Below, piece after piece: positions 53,929-63,574 of a stretch of 64,000 bases of DNA. The stretch comes from Pedobacter metabolipauper (GTDB taxonomy: Bacteria; Bacteroidota; Bacteroidia; Sphingobacteriales; Sphingobacteriaceae), in the NCBI RefSeq assembly GCF_004362715.1, contig NZ_SNYC01000004.1, forward strand, positions 1,116,001-1,180,000, given 5' to 3'. The position numbers were made by a program, and so were the translations under genes. The number at the start of each line of letters is the position of its first letter. Position 1 is the stretch's first letter. The notes below the pieces were generated by a model. The model searched no databases and was not told where the DNA came from. It saw only the letters and a list, made by a program, of their open reading frames with translations.

Positions 53929-55210
53929 ATACTTTTAAGATTCTTTCTCTTGCAAAAGCATGATCAACAATAGGTTTGACATGCTTTTTTTGTTGATACT
54001 CCGGTACCCACTTATTGATGTATGCATAATGCGGATCAAACTTTTTTGTCTGCAGTTCCGGATTAAATACCCTAAAGTAAGGGGCAGCATCATTACCGCA
54101 TCCGCAGGACCACTGCCAGCCGCCAACGTTACTTGCCATCTCATAGTCCAGCAGCTTCTCTGCAAAGTAGGCCTCGCCCCATCGCCAGTCTATAAGTAAA
54201 TGCTTGGTCAGAAAACTCGCAACGACCATCCTAACGCGGTTGTGCATATAACCCGTTTCATTTAGCTGCCGCATTCCGGCATCTACCAGCGGATACCCGG
54301 TTGCACCAGCACACCAGGCCTTAAAATCGGCTTCATCGTTTCTCCATTTAATACGGTCATAAGCAGGTTTAAATGCGGTGGTAACGATACGTGGAAAATG
54401 CCAGAGAATCATCATGTAAAAATCCCGCCATGCGAGTTCTGAAAGCCATTTGTCGGCATTTTCTTCCAGCGCCTGCCGTGCAGCCCTTCTGATGCTGATG
54501 GTTCCGAACCTTAAATGGACACCGATGCGGGTGGTTGCATCTTCTGCTGGGAAATCCCTTTTCTCCTCATAGGCATCCAGCTTATTCTCAAGCTGTAATG
54601 CCGGGAATTTCTGCTTAGATCCGTTAAAGCCTATGTCCTTTAGTGAAGGGAAGGATAGCTGGTCTGTTTTGAACAGGTTTTTTAAGTACTTGTCTACAGG
54701 GTAAGACTTCAGATAAAAATCTTTAAGCTTTTGTTTCCATTGCTTAAAATAAGGGGTAAATACCGTATATGGCTTGCCGTCTGCTTTTACCACTTCAGCT
54801 TTCTCAAATATAACCTGATCTTTAAATGTTTTGAATTCAATCTGCTCAGAAGCCAGATACTCCGCTAAGGCCGCATCCCTTTCCTGAGCATAAGGCTCAT
54901 AATCATGATTGGTAAATACGGCTTTAACGGTATAACTGTTCAGTACTTCTGTCCAGCATGTTTCCGGAGTGCCGTACTTTATCAGTAAAGATGAGCCATA
55001 TGTTGTCAGCCTGGACTGGATGTTTTGCAGGGTTTGGTGGATAAAGGTAACCCTGGCATCTTCCCGGTCAGAAAGCTGGTCCAGGATGTTTCTGTCAAAG
55101 ATAAAAAGCAGGAGAACCGGATAGGGGCTTTTAAGTGCAGCATATAATGCAGCATGATCTTCCAGTCTCAGGTCTCTTCTCAGCCAGCAAACACTTATTT
55201 CTTTGCTCAT
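53906..55210 (-). CDS. phr: Deoxyribodipyrimidine photolyase
   Basis: A CPD-type DNA photolyase of 434 residues. The N-terminal antenna domain starts VCWLRRDLRLEDHAALYAAL. The FAD-binding domain has SWLSELAWRDFYMMILWHFP, GYPLVDAGMRQLNETGYMHNR and NVGGWQWSCGCGNDAAPYFR. It repairs UV dimers using blue light. It overlaps the TIGR01777 SDR gene by an ATGA and is read with it. Confidence 0.95.
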   Translation of the reverse strand: MSKEISVCWLRRDLRLEDHAALYAALKSPYPVLLLFIFDRNILDQLSDREDARVTFIHQTLQNIQSRLTTYGSSLLIKYGTPETCWTEVLNSYTVKAVFTNHDYEPYAQERDAALAEYLASEQIEFKTFKDQVIFEKAEVVKADGKPYTVFTPYFKQWKQKLKDFYLKSYPVDKYLKNLFKTDQLSFPSLKDIGFNGSKQKFPALQLENKLDAYEEKRDFPAEDATTRIGVHLRFGTISIRRAARQALEENADKWLSELAWRDFYMMILWHFPRIVTTAFKPAYDRIKWRNDEADFKAWCAGATGYPLVDAGMRQLNETGYMHNRVRMVVASFLTKHLLIDWRWGEAYFAEKLLDYEMASNVGGWQWSCGCGNDAAPYFRVFNPELQTKKFDPHYAYINKWVPEYQQKKHVKPIVDHAFARERILKVFKAALNE

Positions 55211-56112
55211 TTATAGATATCGGTTAAGGCAGAATCCAGTTGGGTGTATTTGAATGTAAAGCCGGCATCCAATAGTTTTTGTGCCGAAGTGTTGGTGCTC
55301 ATCAGGGTAACCACACTCATCTTACCAAGGATCATTTCGAGTACTTTTTCTGGCACATGAATTGGCCATACCGGACGGCTTAACCTGGCAGCTATTGCTT
55401 TGGTCAATGTCTTGTTGGTTACCGGAAAAGGAGCGCAGGCATTATAAGTGCCTTCATATACCGGATTTTCGACTGCAGTCTGGAACATCGCAATGATGTC
55501 GTCAATGTGTACCCATGGAATCCACTGCTTACCGCTTCCTAACGGAGCGCCTGCAAAGAACCGGATGGGCTTATCAAGTGATGCCAGTGCACCTTCTCCT
55601 TTGCCCAGAATAAAGCCAATTCTAAACTTAACGATCCTTAAGCCGACTGAGCGTCCCTGGTCAACAGCCTCTTCCCATAGTTTAGTGCAATGGGCAAGGA
55701 AGCCGGTCCCGGCAGCAGCCTCTTCAATCAGTATTTCTTCTTCCCGGTCTCCATAGTATCCGGCAGCTGATGCAGAGATCATGTTTTTTACCGGTGCCGC
55801 GGTTTCGTTAATCGCCTTATAAAGCAATTGAGTACTCAATACCCTGCTGTCTATGATTTGTTGTTTGCGCTCTTTGGTCCACTTTTTTTCTGCAACTGAC
55901 TCTCCTGCAAGGTGAATAATGGTATCTACACCATTCATGCAGTTCAAATCTATTTCTTGTTTATATACATCCCAGGTGTAAACTTTTGCATTTTTTATAG
56001 GGGTTGATTTTCTCGAGAGTACAGCAATTGAATGCCCTGCACTATGCAGTGCCTGGACCAGCTTTTTACCGATCATTCCTGTTGCTCCCGTAATCAGGAT
56101 TTGTTTTTTCAT
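55207..56112 (-). CDS. TIGR01777-family NAD-dependent epimerase
   Basis: A protein of 301 residues with ILITGATGMIGKKLVQALH, IIHLAGESVAEKKW and ASAAGYYGDR, typical of the YfcH/TIGR01777 group. The substrate is unknown. In many bacteria this family neighbours photolyase, as here, so it may belong to the light-stress response. It is the first gene of the pair, divergent from the DASH gene. Confidence 0.9.
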   Translation of the reverse strand: MKKQILITGATGMIGKKLVQALHSAGHSIAVLSRKSTPIKNAKVYTWDVYKQEIDLNCMNGVDTIIHLAGESVAEKKWTKERKQQIIDSRVLSTQLLYKAINETAAPVKNMISASAAGYYGDREEEILIEEAAAGTGFLAHCTKLWEEAVDQGRSVGLRIVKFRIGFILGKGEGALASLDKPIRFFAGAPLGSGKQWIPWVHIDDIIAMFQTAVENPVYEGTYNACAPFPVTNKTLTKAIAARLSRPVWPIHVPEKVLEMILGKMSVVTLMSTNTSAQKLLDAGFTFKYTQLDSALTDIYK

Positions 56113-56228
56113 AATTGAATCACCTTATGTTTGTACTTTAATTCAGCAAAATGGGGTTTTGTCCACCATTTTTTGTTTTGCTTATGTAAATATTGCTTTA
56201 TGTATACGTAATTAGATATAAAATCGTA

Positions 56229-56236
56229 TATTTTTG
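56229..56236 (+). promoter_or_regulatory. -7 box for the DASH cryptochrome gene
   Basis: TATTTTTG in the divergent gap, 32 bases before the start. A GTATAC-containing stretch (56198-56206) upstream could be an operator for the light regulator. No clear -33 TTTG is seen. Confidence 0.5.
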
Positions 56237-56268
56237 TATTCCATAATGTAAAATTCATCAGCAAGTTA

Positions 56269-57615
56269 ATGAAGTTTAAGAAAATATTGGTTTGGTTTAG
56301 GAACGATCTCCGCTTACATGATAATGAAATGTTGGTAGAGGCCATAGCCAAATCAGACTATATTTTACCGGTTTATTTTTTTGATCCCAGTCTGATTCAG
56401 GAAACACGTTTTGAAACTTCGAAATCAGGAATTAACAAAGTTCAATTTCTGCTGGAAAGTATTTCTGCTTTAAGAGCCGCTTTTCAAAAATTAGGTGGAA
56501 ACCTGCTTCTGGTAAATGGTAAACCCGAAGATGAAATGGCAAAACTCGTTGAGAAATACGACATTTCTGAAGTATACCATCACCGTGAAGTAGGGCCTGA
56601 AGAAACTGCCGTATCCGCTAAGGTTGAAGATCTGCTCTGGAAACATAAGATCAACTTAAAGCACTTTATCGGACATACGCTTTACAATAAAGAAGATCTT
56701 CCCTTTCCTATAAAAGACATTCCCGATATTTTTGCCCAGTTTAAGAAGAAGACCGAACGCGATGCAATCGTTAAAGCCTGCTTTGAAGAACCTGCGGTAA
56801 TTAACTTTGTTGGTGGTATTGAGAACGTTAAGAACGCTGAGAACCTTGAGCGCATTCAAAATTCCGGGATCATTGAAAGCAAGGAATGGGGTGAACTGCC
56901 AACTTTGGATGCATTAGGTTTTGAAGTTAACACCTCACCAGATCTATATACCAAAGGCGGAGAAGCTGCCGGACTGGAGCACCTGGAGCACCTGCTTAAG
57001 GAAGGCTCTGATATTTACCTGAAAAGCGTAAAGGGCAATTCGGATAAAGCAGGATTCTCTTCAAGGCTATCCTCATGGCTGGCCCTCGGTTGTTTGTCGC
57101 CGCGAAAAGTATACTGGATGGTTAAATCTGCGGAAGGGAAATTCGGAAACAACACCAACTTTAACCAAATCTTTTTAGGGCTGCTCTGGCGGGATTATTA
57201 CCGCTTTATGTTTAAAAAGCATGGTGTTAAATTCTTTCAGGAACCAGAACTGGAAAAATGGGTTGCCGAACCAGAAACGATCTATAACGCGGCCATCCGG
57301 AAATGGAAATCTGCAGATACCGGACATGTGCTGGTAGACCGCTACATGAAAGAACTGAATGAATCCGGATTTATTCCGCATGCAGCAAGACTGCTTGTTG
57401 CTACTTATCTGGTTCATGTTTTAAGGGTACACTGGATCTATGGTGCCGCCTATTTTGAAGAGAAACTATTGGATTATTCTCCTGCAAGTAATTGGGGAAA
57501 CTGGGCAAATGTAGCCGGTGCCGGTCTGGACCTGAAATCTAAAAATGTATTTGATTTGGACAAACAGATTAAAATTCTGGATGTCGACGTTTCTGCCGCT
57601 CCAACATATGCCTGA
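56269..57615 (+). CDS. DASH-family cryptochrome
   Basis: A protein of 448 residues starting KILVWFRNDLRLHDNEMLVE. The photolyase-type antenna and FAD domains are followed by FLGLLWRDYYRFMF, FIPHAARLLVATYLVHVL and SNWGNWANVAGAGLD, the DASH signature. It is likely a single-stranded DNA photolyase or a blue-light sensor. It is divergent from the photolyase operon and followed by the B12-binding MerR regulator. Confidence 0.92.
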   Translation: MKFKKILVWFRNDLRLHDNEMLVEAIAKSDYILPVYFFDPSLIQETRFETSKSGINKVQFLLESISALRAAFQKLGGNLLLVNGKPEDEMAKLVEKYDISEVYHHREVGPEETAVSAKVEDLLWKHKINLKHFIGHTLYNKEDLPFPIKDIPDIFAQFKKKTERDAIVKACFEEPAVINFVGGIENVKNAENLERIQNSGIIESKEWGELPTLDALGFEVNTSPDLYTKGGEAAGLEHLEHLLKEGSDIYLKSVKGNSDKAGFSSRLSSWLALGCLSPRKVYWMVKSAEGKFGNNTNFNQIFLGLLWRDYYRFMFKKHGVKFFQEPELEKWVAEPETIYNAAIRKWKSADTGHVLVDRYMKELNESGFIPHAARLLVATYLVHVLRVHWIYGAAYFEEKLLDYSPASNWGNWANVAGAGLDLKSKNVFDLDKQIKILDVDVSAAPTYA

Positions 57616-57762
57616 TCTCTGTTTTTATAACTTATTGTAAATCAAAAAATTACTTAGTATATTAATTCCTGTTTTATGACGGGTATTTTAATCGTGCAAT
57701 AAATACTAAACAAAAATTGTTTTTTAAACAAAGTTGTTTAACATTTGTTGTAACTAAGAGAC

Positions 57763-58641
57763 GTGAAGAATTTTTCCATTAGCGATATTGAGGCCTTAAT
57801 CGGCATAAAAGCCCATACCATTAGAGCCTGGGAAATTCGGTACAATCTTGTACCGCCAAAACGAACACCTACGAATATCCGTTATTATACGGAAGAAGAT
57901 CTCAAGTCCCTTTTAAATATTGTTGCCTTAAATGAGAACGGCTATAAGATTAGCAGAATTGCTAAGATGAGCCAAAAGCAAATCTCAGACCTGGTTATAC
58001 AACTTAAAACCGATTGGAAAAACGACTCTATACAGATCCTTAACCTTTCTAATGCAACGCTGGAATATAACGAAGAGGTTTTTTCTGAAACCCTCGCTGG
58101 TTGTATCGATGAAATGGGCCTGGTAAAGACCATGGATCTCGTGCTGTTTCCATTCATGAAAAAGATAGGTATGCTTTGGCAAACAGGAACCATTGATCCC
58201 TCTCACGAGCATTTTGCATCTAACCTGATCCGTGACCGCATCATTGTGGAGATTGATAGGGTAGAAAAGCCAAAGCGTAAACATCCTAAACGGTTTCTCC
58301 TGTTTTTACCTGAAGCTGAAATGCATGAGACCGGGCTATTGTTTACCCGTTATTTACTCAAGAAATGCGGACATGAAACACTGTATCTCGGATCTGAAAT
58401 TCCATATCCCGACCTGGTCAAAGTAGTCGCATCATACAAGCCTGATTATGCATTTATTGTGCTTACCTCCTTAAATTTGGGGAAAGATATCAATAAGGTT
58501 ATTGGCAAAGTGATGGATAATCTGAATGTTCCGTTGCTGGTGGCAGGAAGTTTGATCTCTGAATTTGATATTCTCGTAAAAGATCAGCTTACGCCATTGA
58601 AAAATGTTTGCGATATGACTGAGTTTCTTGAAGAATTATAA
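57763..58641 (+). CDS. MerR-type regulator with cobalamin-binding domain (CarH/LitR-like)
   Basis: A protein of 292 residues from a GTG start (no ATG fits). The MerR HTH (FSISDIEALIGIKAHTIRAWEIRY) spans 4-27. It is followed by a B12-binding region with the CarH-type Wx9EH motif (W139, E149, H150) and an EMHETG sequence (H188) in place of DxHxxG, then a flavodoxin-like domain (LYLGSEIPYPDLVKV). This is the layout of adenosylcobalamin light sensors. It is encoded beside two photolyase-family genes. Upstream sequence (57715-57750) repeats TTGTTT/AAACA and may be its operator. Confidence 0.88.
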   Translation: MKNFSISDIEALIGIKAHTIRAWEIRYNLVPPKRTPTNIRYYTEEDLKSLLNIVALNENGYKISRIAKMSQKQISDLVIQLKTDWKNDSIQILNLSNATLEYNEEVFSETLAGCIDEMGLVKTMDLVLFPFMKKIGMLWQTGTIDPSHEHFASNLIRDRIIVEIDRVEKPKRKHPKRFLLFLPEAEMHETGLLFTRYLLKKCGHETLYLGSEIPYPDLVKVVASYKPDYAFIVLTSLNLGKDINKVIGKVMDNLNVPLLVAGSLISEFDILVKDQLTPLKNVCDMTEFLEEL

Positions 58642-58672
58642 AGAAATTTACCTGTTTTATAAGGTAAAATCC

Positions 58673-58680
58673 TAATTTTG
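58673..58680 (+). promoter_or_regulatory. -7 box of the sucA-sucB operon
   Basis: TAATTTTG, 24 bases before sucA. An inverted repeat TTTACC/GGTAAA (58647-58668) covers the -33 region. Confidence 0.65.
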
Positions 58681-58704
58681 CAACACTTATAGCAATTAAA
58701 CATA

Positions 58705-61500
58705 ATGGATAATTTATCTTATCTCAATGGCGCAAATGCCGAATACATAGAATCCTTATATCAGTCATATAAAGAAGATCAAAATTCAGTCGAATTTGGA
58801 TGGCAGAAATTCTTTGAAGGCTTCGACTTTGGAAGAGGTGCTGCCGGCGCTGAAGTGAGTGCAGAAACACCTGAGCATTTTTTAAAAGAAATTAACGTTT
58901 TAAACCTCATCAACGGTTATCGCCAGCGCGGCCATTTGTTCACGCAGACTAACCCTGTGCGCGAAAGACGTTTACACTTGCCTACCCTCGACCTGGAAAA
59001 CTTTGGCTTAACCAAAGCTGATCTGGATACCATCTTCAATTCAGGAATTGAAATTGGAATCGGTGCTGCTAAACTTAGTGATATCATTGCTTTTTTAAAG
59101 CAGACTTACTGCCGCTCTATTGGCGCAGAATACAAATATGTACGTACTCCTGAAGTACTTCGCTGGATTGAAGGAAAGATGGAAAGCGTACGCAATACAC
59201 CAAACTTTTCCATCGATGAGAAAAGAAGGATCCTTAAGAAATTGAATGAAGCCGTTAGCTTTGAGAATTTCCTGGGTACCAAATTTCTTGGTCAGAAGCG
59301 CTTCTCCTTAGAAGGTGCGGAAGCTTTGATCCCTGCACTGGACTCTGTAATTGAAAAAGGCGCTGCACAGGGAATTGAAGAGTTTGTAATTGGTATGGCA
59401 CACCGCGGACGCTTAAATGTTCTGGCCAATATCATGCAAAAGACCTATAAAGACATTTTTGCAGAATTTGAAGGTAAAGGTTATAGTGCCGAATCTCCTT
59501 TTGGTGGTGATGTTAAATACCACTTGGGATATTCTACAGATGTTACCACCAATAACGGTAACAGTGTGCACTTAAGCTTATGCCCCAATCCTTCTCACCT
59601 CGAAACCGTAAATGGGGTGGTAGAAGGAATGACGCGCTCTAAAATAGATTTTAAATATGGCGGTGATAATGCCCGGATTGCACCAATACTAATTCATGGT
59701 GATGCGTCTGTAGCTGGCCAGGGAATTGTATATGAAGTAATCCAGATGGCCAGCCTGGATGGTTATAAAACCGGGGGAACGATCCACCTGGTGATCAATA
59801 ACCAGATCGGTTTTACCACAAATTATAAAGATGCCCGTTCGAGTACGTATTGTACCGATATTGCAAAGGTAACCCTCTCGCCGGTATTTCACGTAAACGG
59901 TGATGACGTTGAAGCATTGGTATATGCCATTAACCTGGCTATGGAATACCGTCAGAAATATAAAAATGATGTGTTCATTGACATTCTTTGCTACCGCAGG
60001 TTTGGGCACAATGAGGCCGATGAGCCTAAATTTACCCAGCCGCTTCTTTACAAAAGCATTGAAAAACACGCCAATCCACGTGACATCTATATTCAGCAAT
60101 TGATTGGTGAAGGTAAAATGGAAGCCAGCCTGGCCAAGGAAATGGAAAAAGAATTCCGCAGCCTTTTACAGGAACGCTTAAATGAAGCCAAAGAAATTAA
60201 ATCTACCTATCAGGATGTGAAATTTGGCGGTGCATGGGCAGATATGCGGATTGCCACGCCTAAAGACTTTGAAAACTCACCGGATACTTCAGTTAAGAAA
60301 AGCACGTTGCTGGAGATCGCTAAAAGAATCAGCACCTTGCCTTCTGATAAAAAATTCTTTAAAAAGATTGAAAAGCTTTTTGAGGAACGCAGTAAAATGG
60401 CAAGCACTACACATGTGTTTGACTGGGCTATGGGTGAGCAGCTGGCCTATGGAACAATCCTTGCTGAAGGTAAACGTGTGCGCCTAAGCGGACAAGATGT
60501 TGAACGTGGTACGTTCTCTCACCGCCATGCGGTTCTAACCCTTGAAGATTCTGAAGAAGAATATATCCCATTGGCTAATATCTCTGATCAGCAGGCACCT
60601 TTCGATATTTACAACTCGCACCTGTCAGAATATGGCGTTCTTGGATTTGAATATGGCTACGCCATGGCTAACCCGAATGCATTAACCATTTGGGAAGCTC
60701 AGTTTGGAGATTTCTTCAATGGGGCACAAATTGTAGTAGATCAATATATTGCCAGTGCAGAAACAAAATGGCAACGTGAAAACGGACTTGTTCTATTATT
60801 GCCGCACGGCTATGAAGGACAAGGCCCTGAGCACTCTTCTGCACGGATTGAGCGTTTTATGGAGCTTTGTGCAGATTATAACATGCAGGTAACCAATTGC
60901 ACTACACCTGCAAACTTTTTCCATGCGTTACGCAGACAATTTAAACGCGACTTTAGAAAGCCTTTGGTGGTATTTACTCCCAAAAGTCTGCTGCGCCATC
61001 CGCAGTGCGTTTCTAAGCTGGAAGAGTTTACCGATGGTAAATTCCAGGAAGTAATTGCCGATCCGAATTTAAAGGCAGCAGACGTAACCCGTGTATTGTT
61101 CTGCAGCGGTAAGATCTATTATGAGTTGTTGGAAAAACAACAAAAGGACCAGATCAAAGATGTAGCCATTGTTCGTGTGGAGCAGCTGTACCCAACACCA
61201 TTAGAACAAATGGAGTCGGTGTATAAAAAATATAAGCATGCAAATGAAGCGGTATGGGTACAGGAAGAGCCTGAAAATATGGGTGCCTGGCCGTATTTAT
61301 TGCGCAGACTTAGAAAAACCAGTTTTAACGATATTGAGGTTATCTCAAGGAACGAAAGCAGCAGTACCGCTACCGGATTTGCAAAACAACATGCAGATCA
61401 GCAGGCATACATTTTGGCCAGGGCGTTTGAGATGCCTGTTACTGAGAAAGAGCAAAAGATTGCTAAAAAATCAGTGAGTAAAGTATATAATGTAGATTAA
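58705..61500 (+). CDS. sucA: 2-Oxoglutarate dehydrogenase E1 component
   Basis: A ThDP-dependent decarboxylase of 931 residues, the normal length. It starts MDNLSYLNGANAEYIESLYQ (E2-binding arm) and has IGMAHRGRLNVLANI, the ThDP motif GDASVAGQGIVYE and the C-terminal DISDQ-like ANISDQQAPFDIYNSHLSE plus GYEGQGPEHSSARIERF. It acts in the TCA cycle and feeds E2 encoded by the next gene, 16 bases away. Confidence 0.97.
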   Translation: MDNLSYLNGANAEYIESLYQSYKEDQNSVEFGWQKFFEGFDFGRGAAGAEVSAETPEHFLKEINVLNLINGYRQRGHLFTQTNPVRERRLHLPTLDLENFGLTKADLDTIFNSGIEIGIGAAKLSDIIAFLKQTYCRSIGAEYKYVRTPEVLRWIEGKMESVRNTPNFSIDEKRRILKKLNEAVSFENFLGTKFLGQKRFSLEGAEALIPALDSVIEKGAAQGIEEFVIGMAHRGRLNVLANIMQKTYKDIFAEFEGKGYSAESPFGGDVKYHLGYSTDVTTNNGNSVHLSLCPNPSHLETVNGVVEGMTRSKIDFKYGGDNARIAPILIHGDASVAGQGIVYEVIQMASLDGYKTGGTIHLVINNQIGFTTNYKDARSSTYCTDIAKVTLSPVFHVNGDDVEALVYAINLAMEYRQKYKNDVFIDILCYRRFGHNEADEPKFTQPLLYKSIEKHANPRDIYIQQLIGEGKMEASLAKEMEKEFRSLLQERLNEAKEIKSTYQDVKFGGAWADMRIATPKDFENSPDTSVKKSTLLEIAKRISTLPSDKKFFKKIEKLFEERSKMASTTHVFDWAMGEQLAYGTILAEGKRVRLSGQDVERGTFSHRHAVLTLEDSEEEYIPLANISDQQAPFDIYNSHLSEYGVLGFEYGYAMANPNALTIWEAQFGDFFNGAQIVVDQYIASAETKWQRENGLVLLLPHGYEGQGPEHSSARIERFMELCADYNMQVTNCTTPANFFHALRRQFKRDFRKPLVVFTPKSLLRHPQCVSKLEEFTDGKFQEVIADPNLKAADVTRVLFCSGKIYYELLEKQQKDQIKDVAIVRVEQLYPTPLEQMESVYKKYKHANEAVWVQEEPENMGAWPYLLRRLRKTSFNDIEVISRNESSSTATGFAKQHADQQAYILARAFEMPVTEKEQKIAKKSVSKVYNVD

Positions 61501-61516
61501 AAAATAATACACTATT

Positions 61517-62749
61517 ATGAGCATAGAAATAAAAGTTCCGCCAGTTGGCGAGTCGATAACCGAAGTTGTTTTATCCCGTTGGGTAAAAAATGATGGTGAT
61601 GCAGTAGAAATGGATGAAGTAATTGCCGAATTGGAATCTGATAAAGCAACCTTTGAACTGACTGCAGAGCAGGCCGGAACTTTAAAAACAGTAGCTGCAG
61701 AAGGGGATACCCTTGCTATAGGTGCTGTAGTTTGTAAAATTGAAGATGGCGGTGCTGCACCTAAGTCTAAAGAGGAACCTGCTGCTCCAAAAGAAGAAAA
61801 AGCAGTTGTTGCTGAAGATAAATCGGCTGCACCAGTAGCTGAAAAAACTGGCGACAGCTATGCAACAGGTACCCCGTCACCTTCTGCCGGTAAAATATTG
61901 GCAGAGAAAGGTGTGGATGCAGGGTCTGTAAAAGGTTCTGGTGTGGATGGACGTATTACTAAAGAAGATGCCTTAAAAGCAGAGAAAGCTCCGGCAGCGC
62001 CTGCAGCAAAAGCGGCTCCAGCAGCTGCGGCACCAATTGTACCTGGTTCAAGAAATGAACGCAGACAGAAAATGTCCCCGTTACGTAAAACCGTTGCTAA
62101 ACGACTGGTTGCCGTTAAGAATGAAACGGCCATGTTAACTACGTTTAACGAAGTGAACATGAAACCGATCATGGACCTGCGTAGTAAATATAAAGATCAG
62201 TTTAAGGAGAAATTTGGTGTTGGCTTAGGCTTCATGAGTTTCTTTACCAAAGCAGTATGTGAGGCCTTAAAAGACTTTCCGGCTGTAAATGCACGTATTG
62301 ATGGAGAAGAAGTGGTATACAATGATTTTGCAGACATTTCAATTGCCGTTTCTGCACCTAAAGGTCTTGTGGTTCCAATTATACGCAATGCTGACAGCAT
62401 GAGCCTTGCTCAAATTGAGAAAACGGTGATCGAACTGGCTACTAAAGCACGTGATAGTAAATTAACGATTGAAGAAATGACAGGCGGAACGTTTACCATT
62501 ACCAATGGTGGTGTTTTTGGTTCTATGATGTCTACTCCAATCATAAACGCACCACAATCGGCAATTCTTGGAATGCACAATATTATTGAGCGTCCAATTG
62601 CAGAAAAAGGTGAGGTGGTGATTCGTCCGATGATGTATGTAGCTTTATCTTATGATCACCGGATCATTGATGGCAGGGAATCTGTAGGCTTCCTGGTTCG
62701 CGTTAAGCAGTTGCTTGAAGATCCTGCACGGTTACTTTTAGGCGTTTAA
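61517..62749 (+). CDS. sucB: Dihydrolipoyllysine succinyltransferase (E2)
   Basis: E2 of the 2-oxoglutarate dehydrogenase complex, 410 residues. The lipoyl domain has [11 protein letters not shown] (K43 lipoylated), followed by an Ala/Pro-rich linker, an E1/E3-binding domain (about 118-155, [19 protein letters not shown]) and a catalytic domain ending with [16 protein letters not shown] (catalytic His near 380). It is the second gene of the operon; E3 must be encoded elsewhere. Confidence 0.97.
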   Translation: MSIEIKVPPVGESITEVVLSRWVKNDGDAVEMDEVIAELESDKATFELTAEQAGTLKTVAAEGDTLAIGAVVCKIEDGGAAPKSKEEPAAPKEEKAVVAEDKSAAPVAEKTGDSYATGTPSPSAGKILAEKGVDAGSVKGSGVDGRITKEDALKAEKAPAAPAAKAAPAAAAPIVPGSRNERRQKMSPLRKTVAKRLVAVKNETAMLTTFNEVNMKPIMDLRSKYKDQFKEKFGVGLGFMSFFTKAVCEALKDFPAVNARIDGEEVVYNDFADISIAVSAPKGLVVPIIRNADSMSLAQIEKTVIELATKARDSKLTIEEMTGGTFTITNGGVFGSMMSTPIINAPQSAILGMHNIIERPIAEKGEVVIRPMMYVALSYDHRIIDGRESVGFLVRVKQLLEDPARLLLGV

Positions 62750-62786
62750 AAAATAAGGGCCATAATAACCGGCTTTAAAATATACA

Positions 62787-62817
62787 GGCTGCTTTCAATC
62801 CGAAAGCAGCCTTTTTT
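62787..62817 (+). terminator. Terminator of sucA-sucB
   Basis: Perfect 10-bp stem GGCTGCTTTC / GAAAGCAGCC (62787-62796 with 62802-62811) and six T. Confidence 0.95.
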
Positions 62818-62866
62818 ATGCGCATTTGTAATTCTTTTTATATTTTAGCTGAACACAAATACAACA

Positions 62867-63574
62867 ATGAAGCACCTAACCGCAATTTTCTTTACCCTCT
62901 GCATCTTTTGCTCAACTGGTTTTTCACAGACCGTGTCACAAAATTCCGGCTGGCTGTTCTTATTGAACAGCACTAAGTTTAACAACAAATGGGGCATGCA
63001 CCTGGATGTTCAGCTGCGATCCAGAGACAATTGGGAAAACGTGGGCAGTTTCCTGTTTCGTCCTGGAGTAACGTACTACATCAGTTCCAATACAAACGCA
63101 ACCCTCGGTTACCTGCTTACCAATACGTATCTGCACCTGGATGGTGCGGCAGACGATATCCGGACTGAACACCGGATATGGGAGCAGTATATTTTAACCC
63201 ATAAGATCAAAAGCATCAATGTGTCACACAGGTTCAGGCTGGAACAGCGCTTTCAGGAAACCACTGCACCAGATCCGGTCTTTTCTCAGCGACTAAGGTA
63301 CTTTATCCGTTTCCTGGTTCCGCTTACCGGAGATAAAAAGAATTTCTCAGAAGGTGTATTCGCAGCTGTTCAAAATGAAACTTTCTTTAATGTTCAGAAC
63401 AAAGAAAAAATAAACAACAGCCTGTTTGATCAAAACCGGGTTTACCTTGCGGGAGGCTACCGTTTTAGTAAAAAGATGGACCTGGAAGCCGGTTACATGA
63501 ACCAGTCGGTCAATGGGGCAAATAACAATACATCGAACCACATTATTCAGCTGGCGGTTTATACCCGCTTTTAA
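62867..63574 (+). CDS. Exported DUF2490 outer-membrane-type protein
   Basis: A protein of 235 residues with a signal peptide (MKHLTAIFFTLCIFCSTGFS, likely cut after FSQ) and a DUF2490 domain rich in beta strands (WGMHLDVQLRSRDNW, RHRFRLEQRF-like pattern, final aromatic YTRF). The C-terminal Phe and alternating strands suggest a small beta barrel in the outer membrane. Function unknown. It converges on the peptidase gene with a 4-base overlap. Confidence 0.85.
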   Translation: MKHLTAIFFTLCIFCSTGFSQTVSQNSGWLFLLNSTKFNNKWGMHLDVQLRSRDNWENVGSFLFRPGVTYYISSNTNATLGYLLTNTYLHLDGAADDIRTEHRIWEQYILTHKIKSINVSHRFRLEQRFQETTAPDPVFSQRLRYFIRFLVPLTGDKKNFSEGVFAAVQNETFFNVQNKEKINNSLFDQNRVYLAGGYRFSKKMDLEAGYMNQSVNGANNNTSNHIIQLAVYTRF

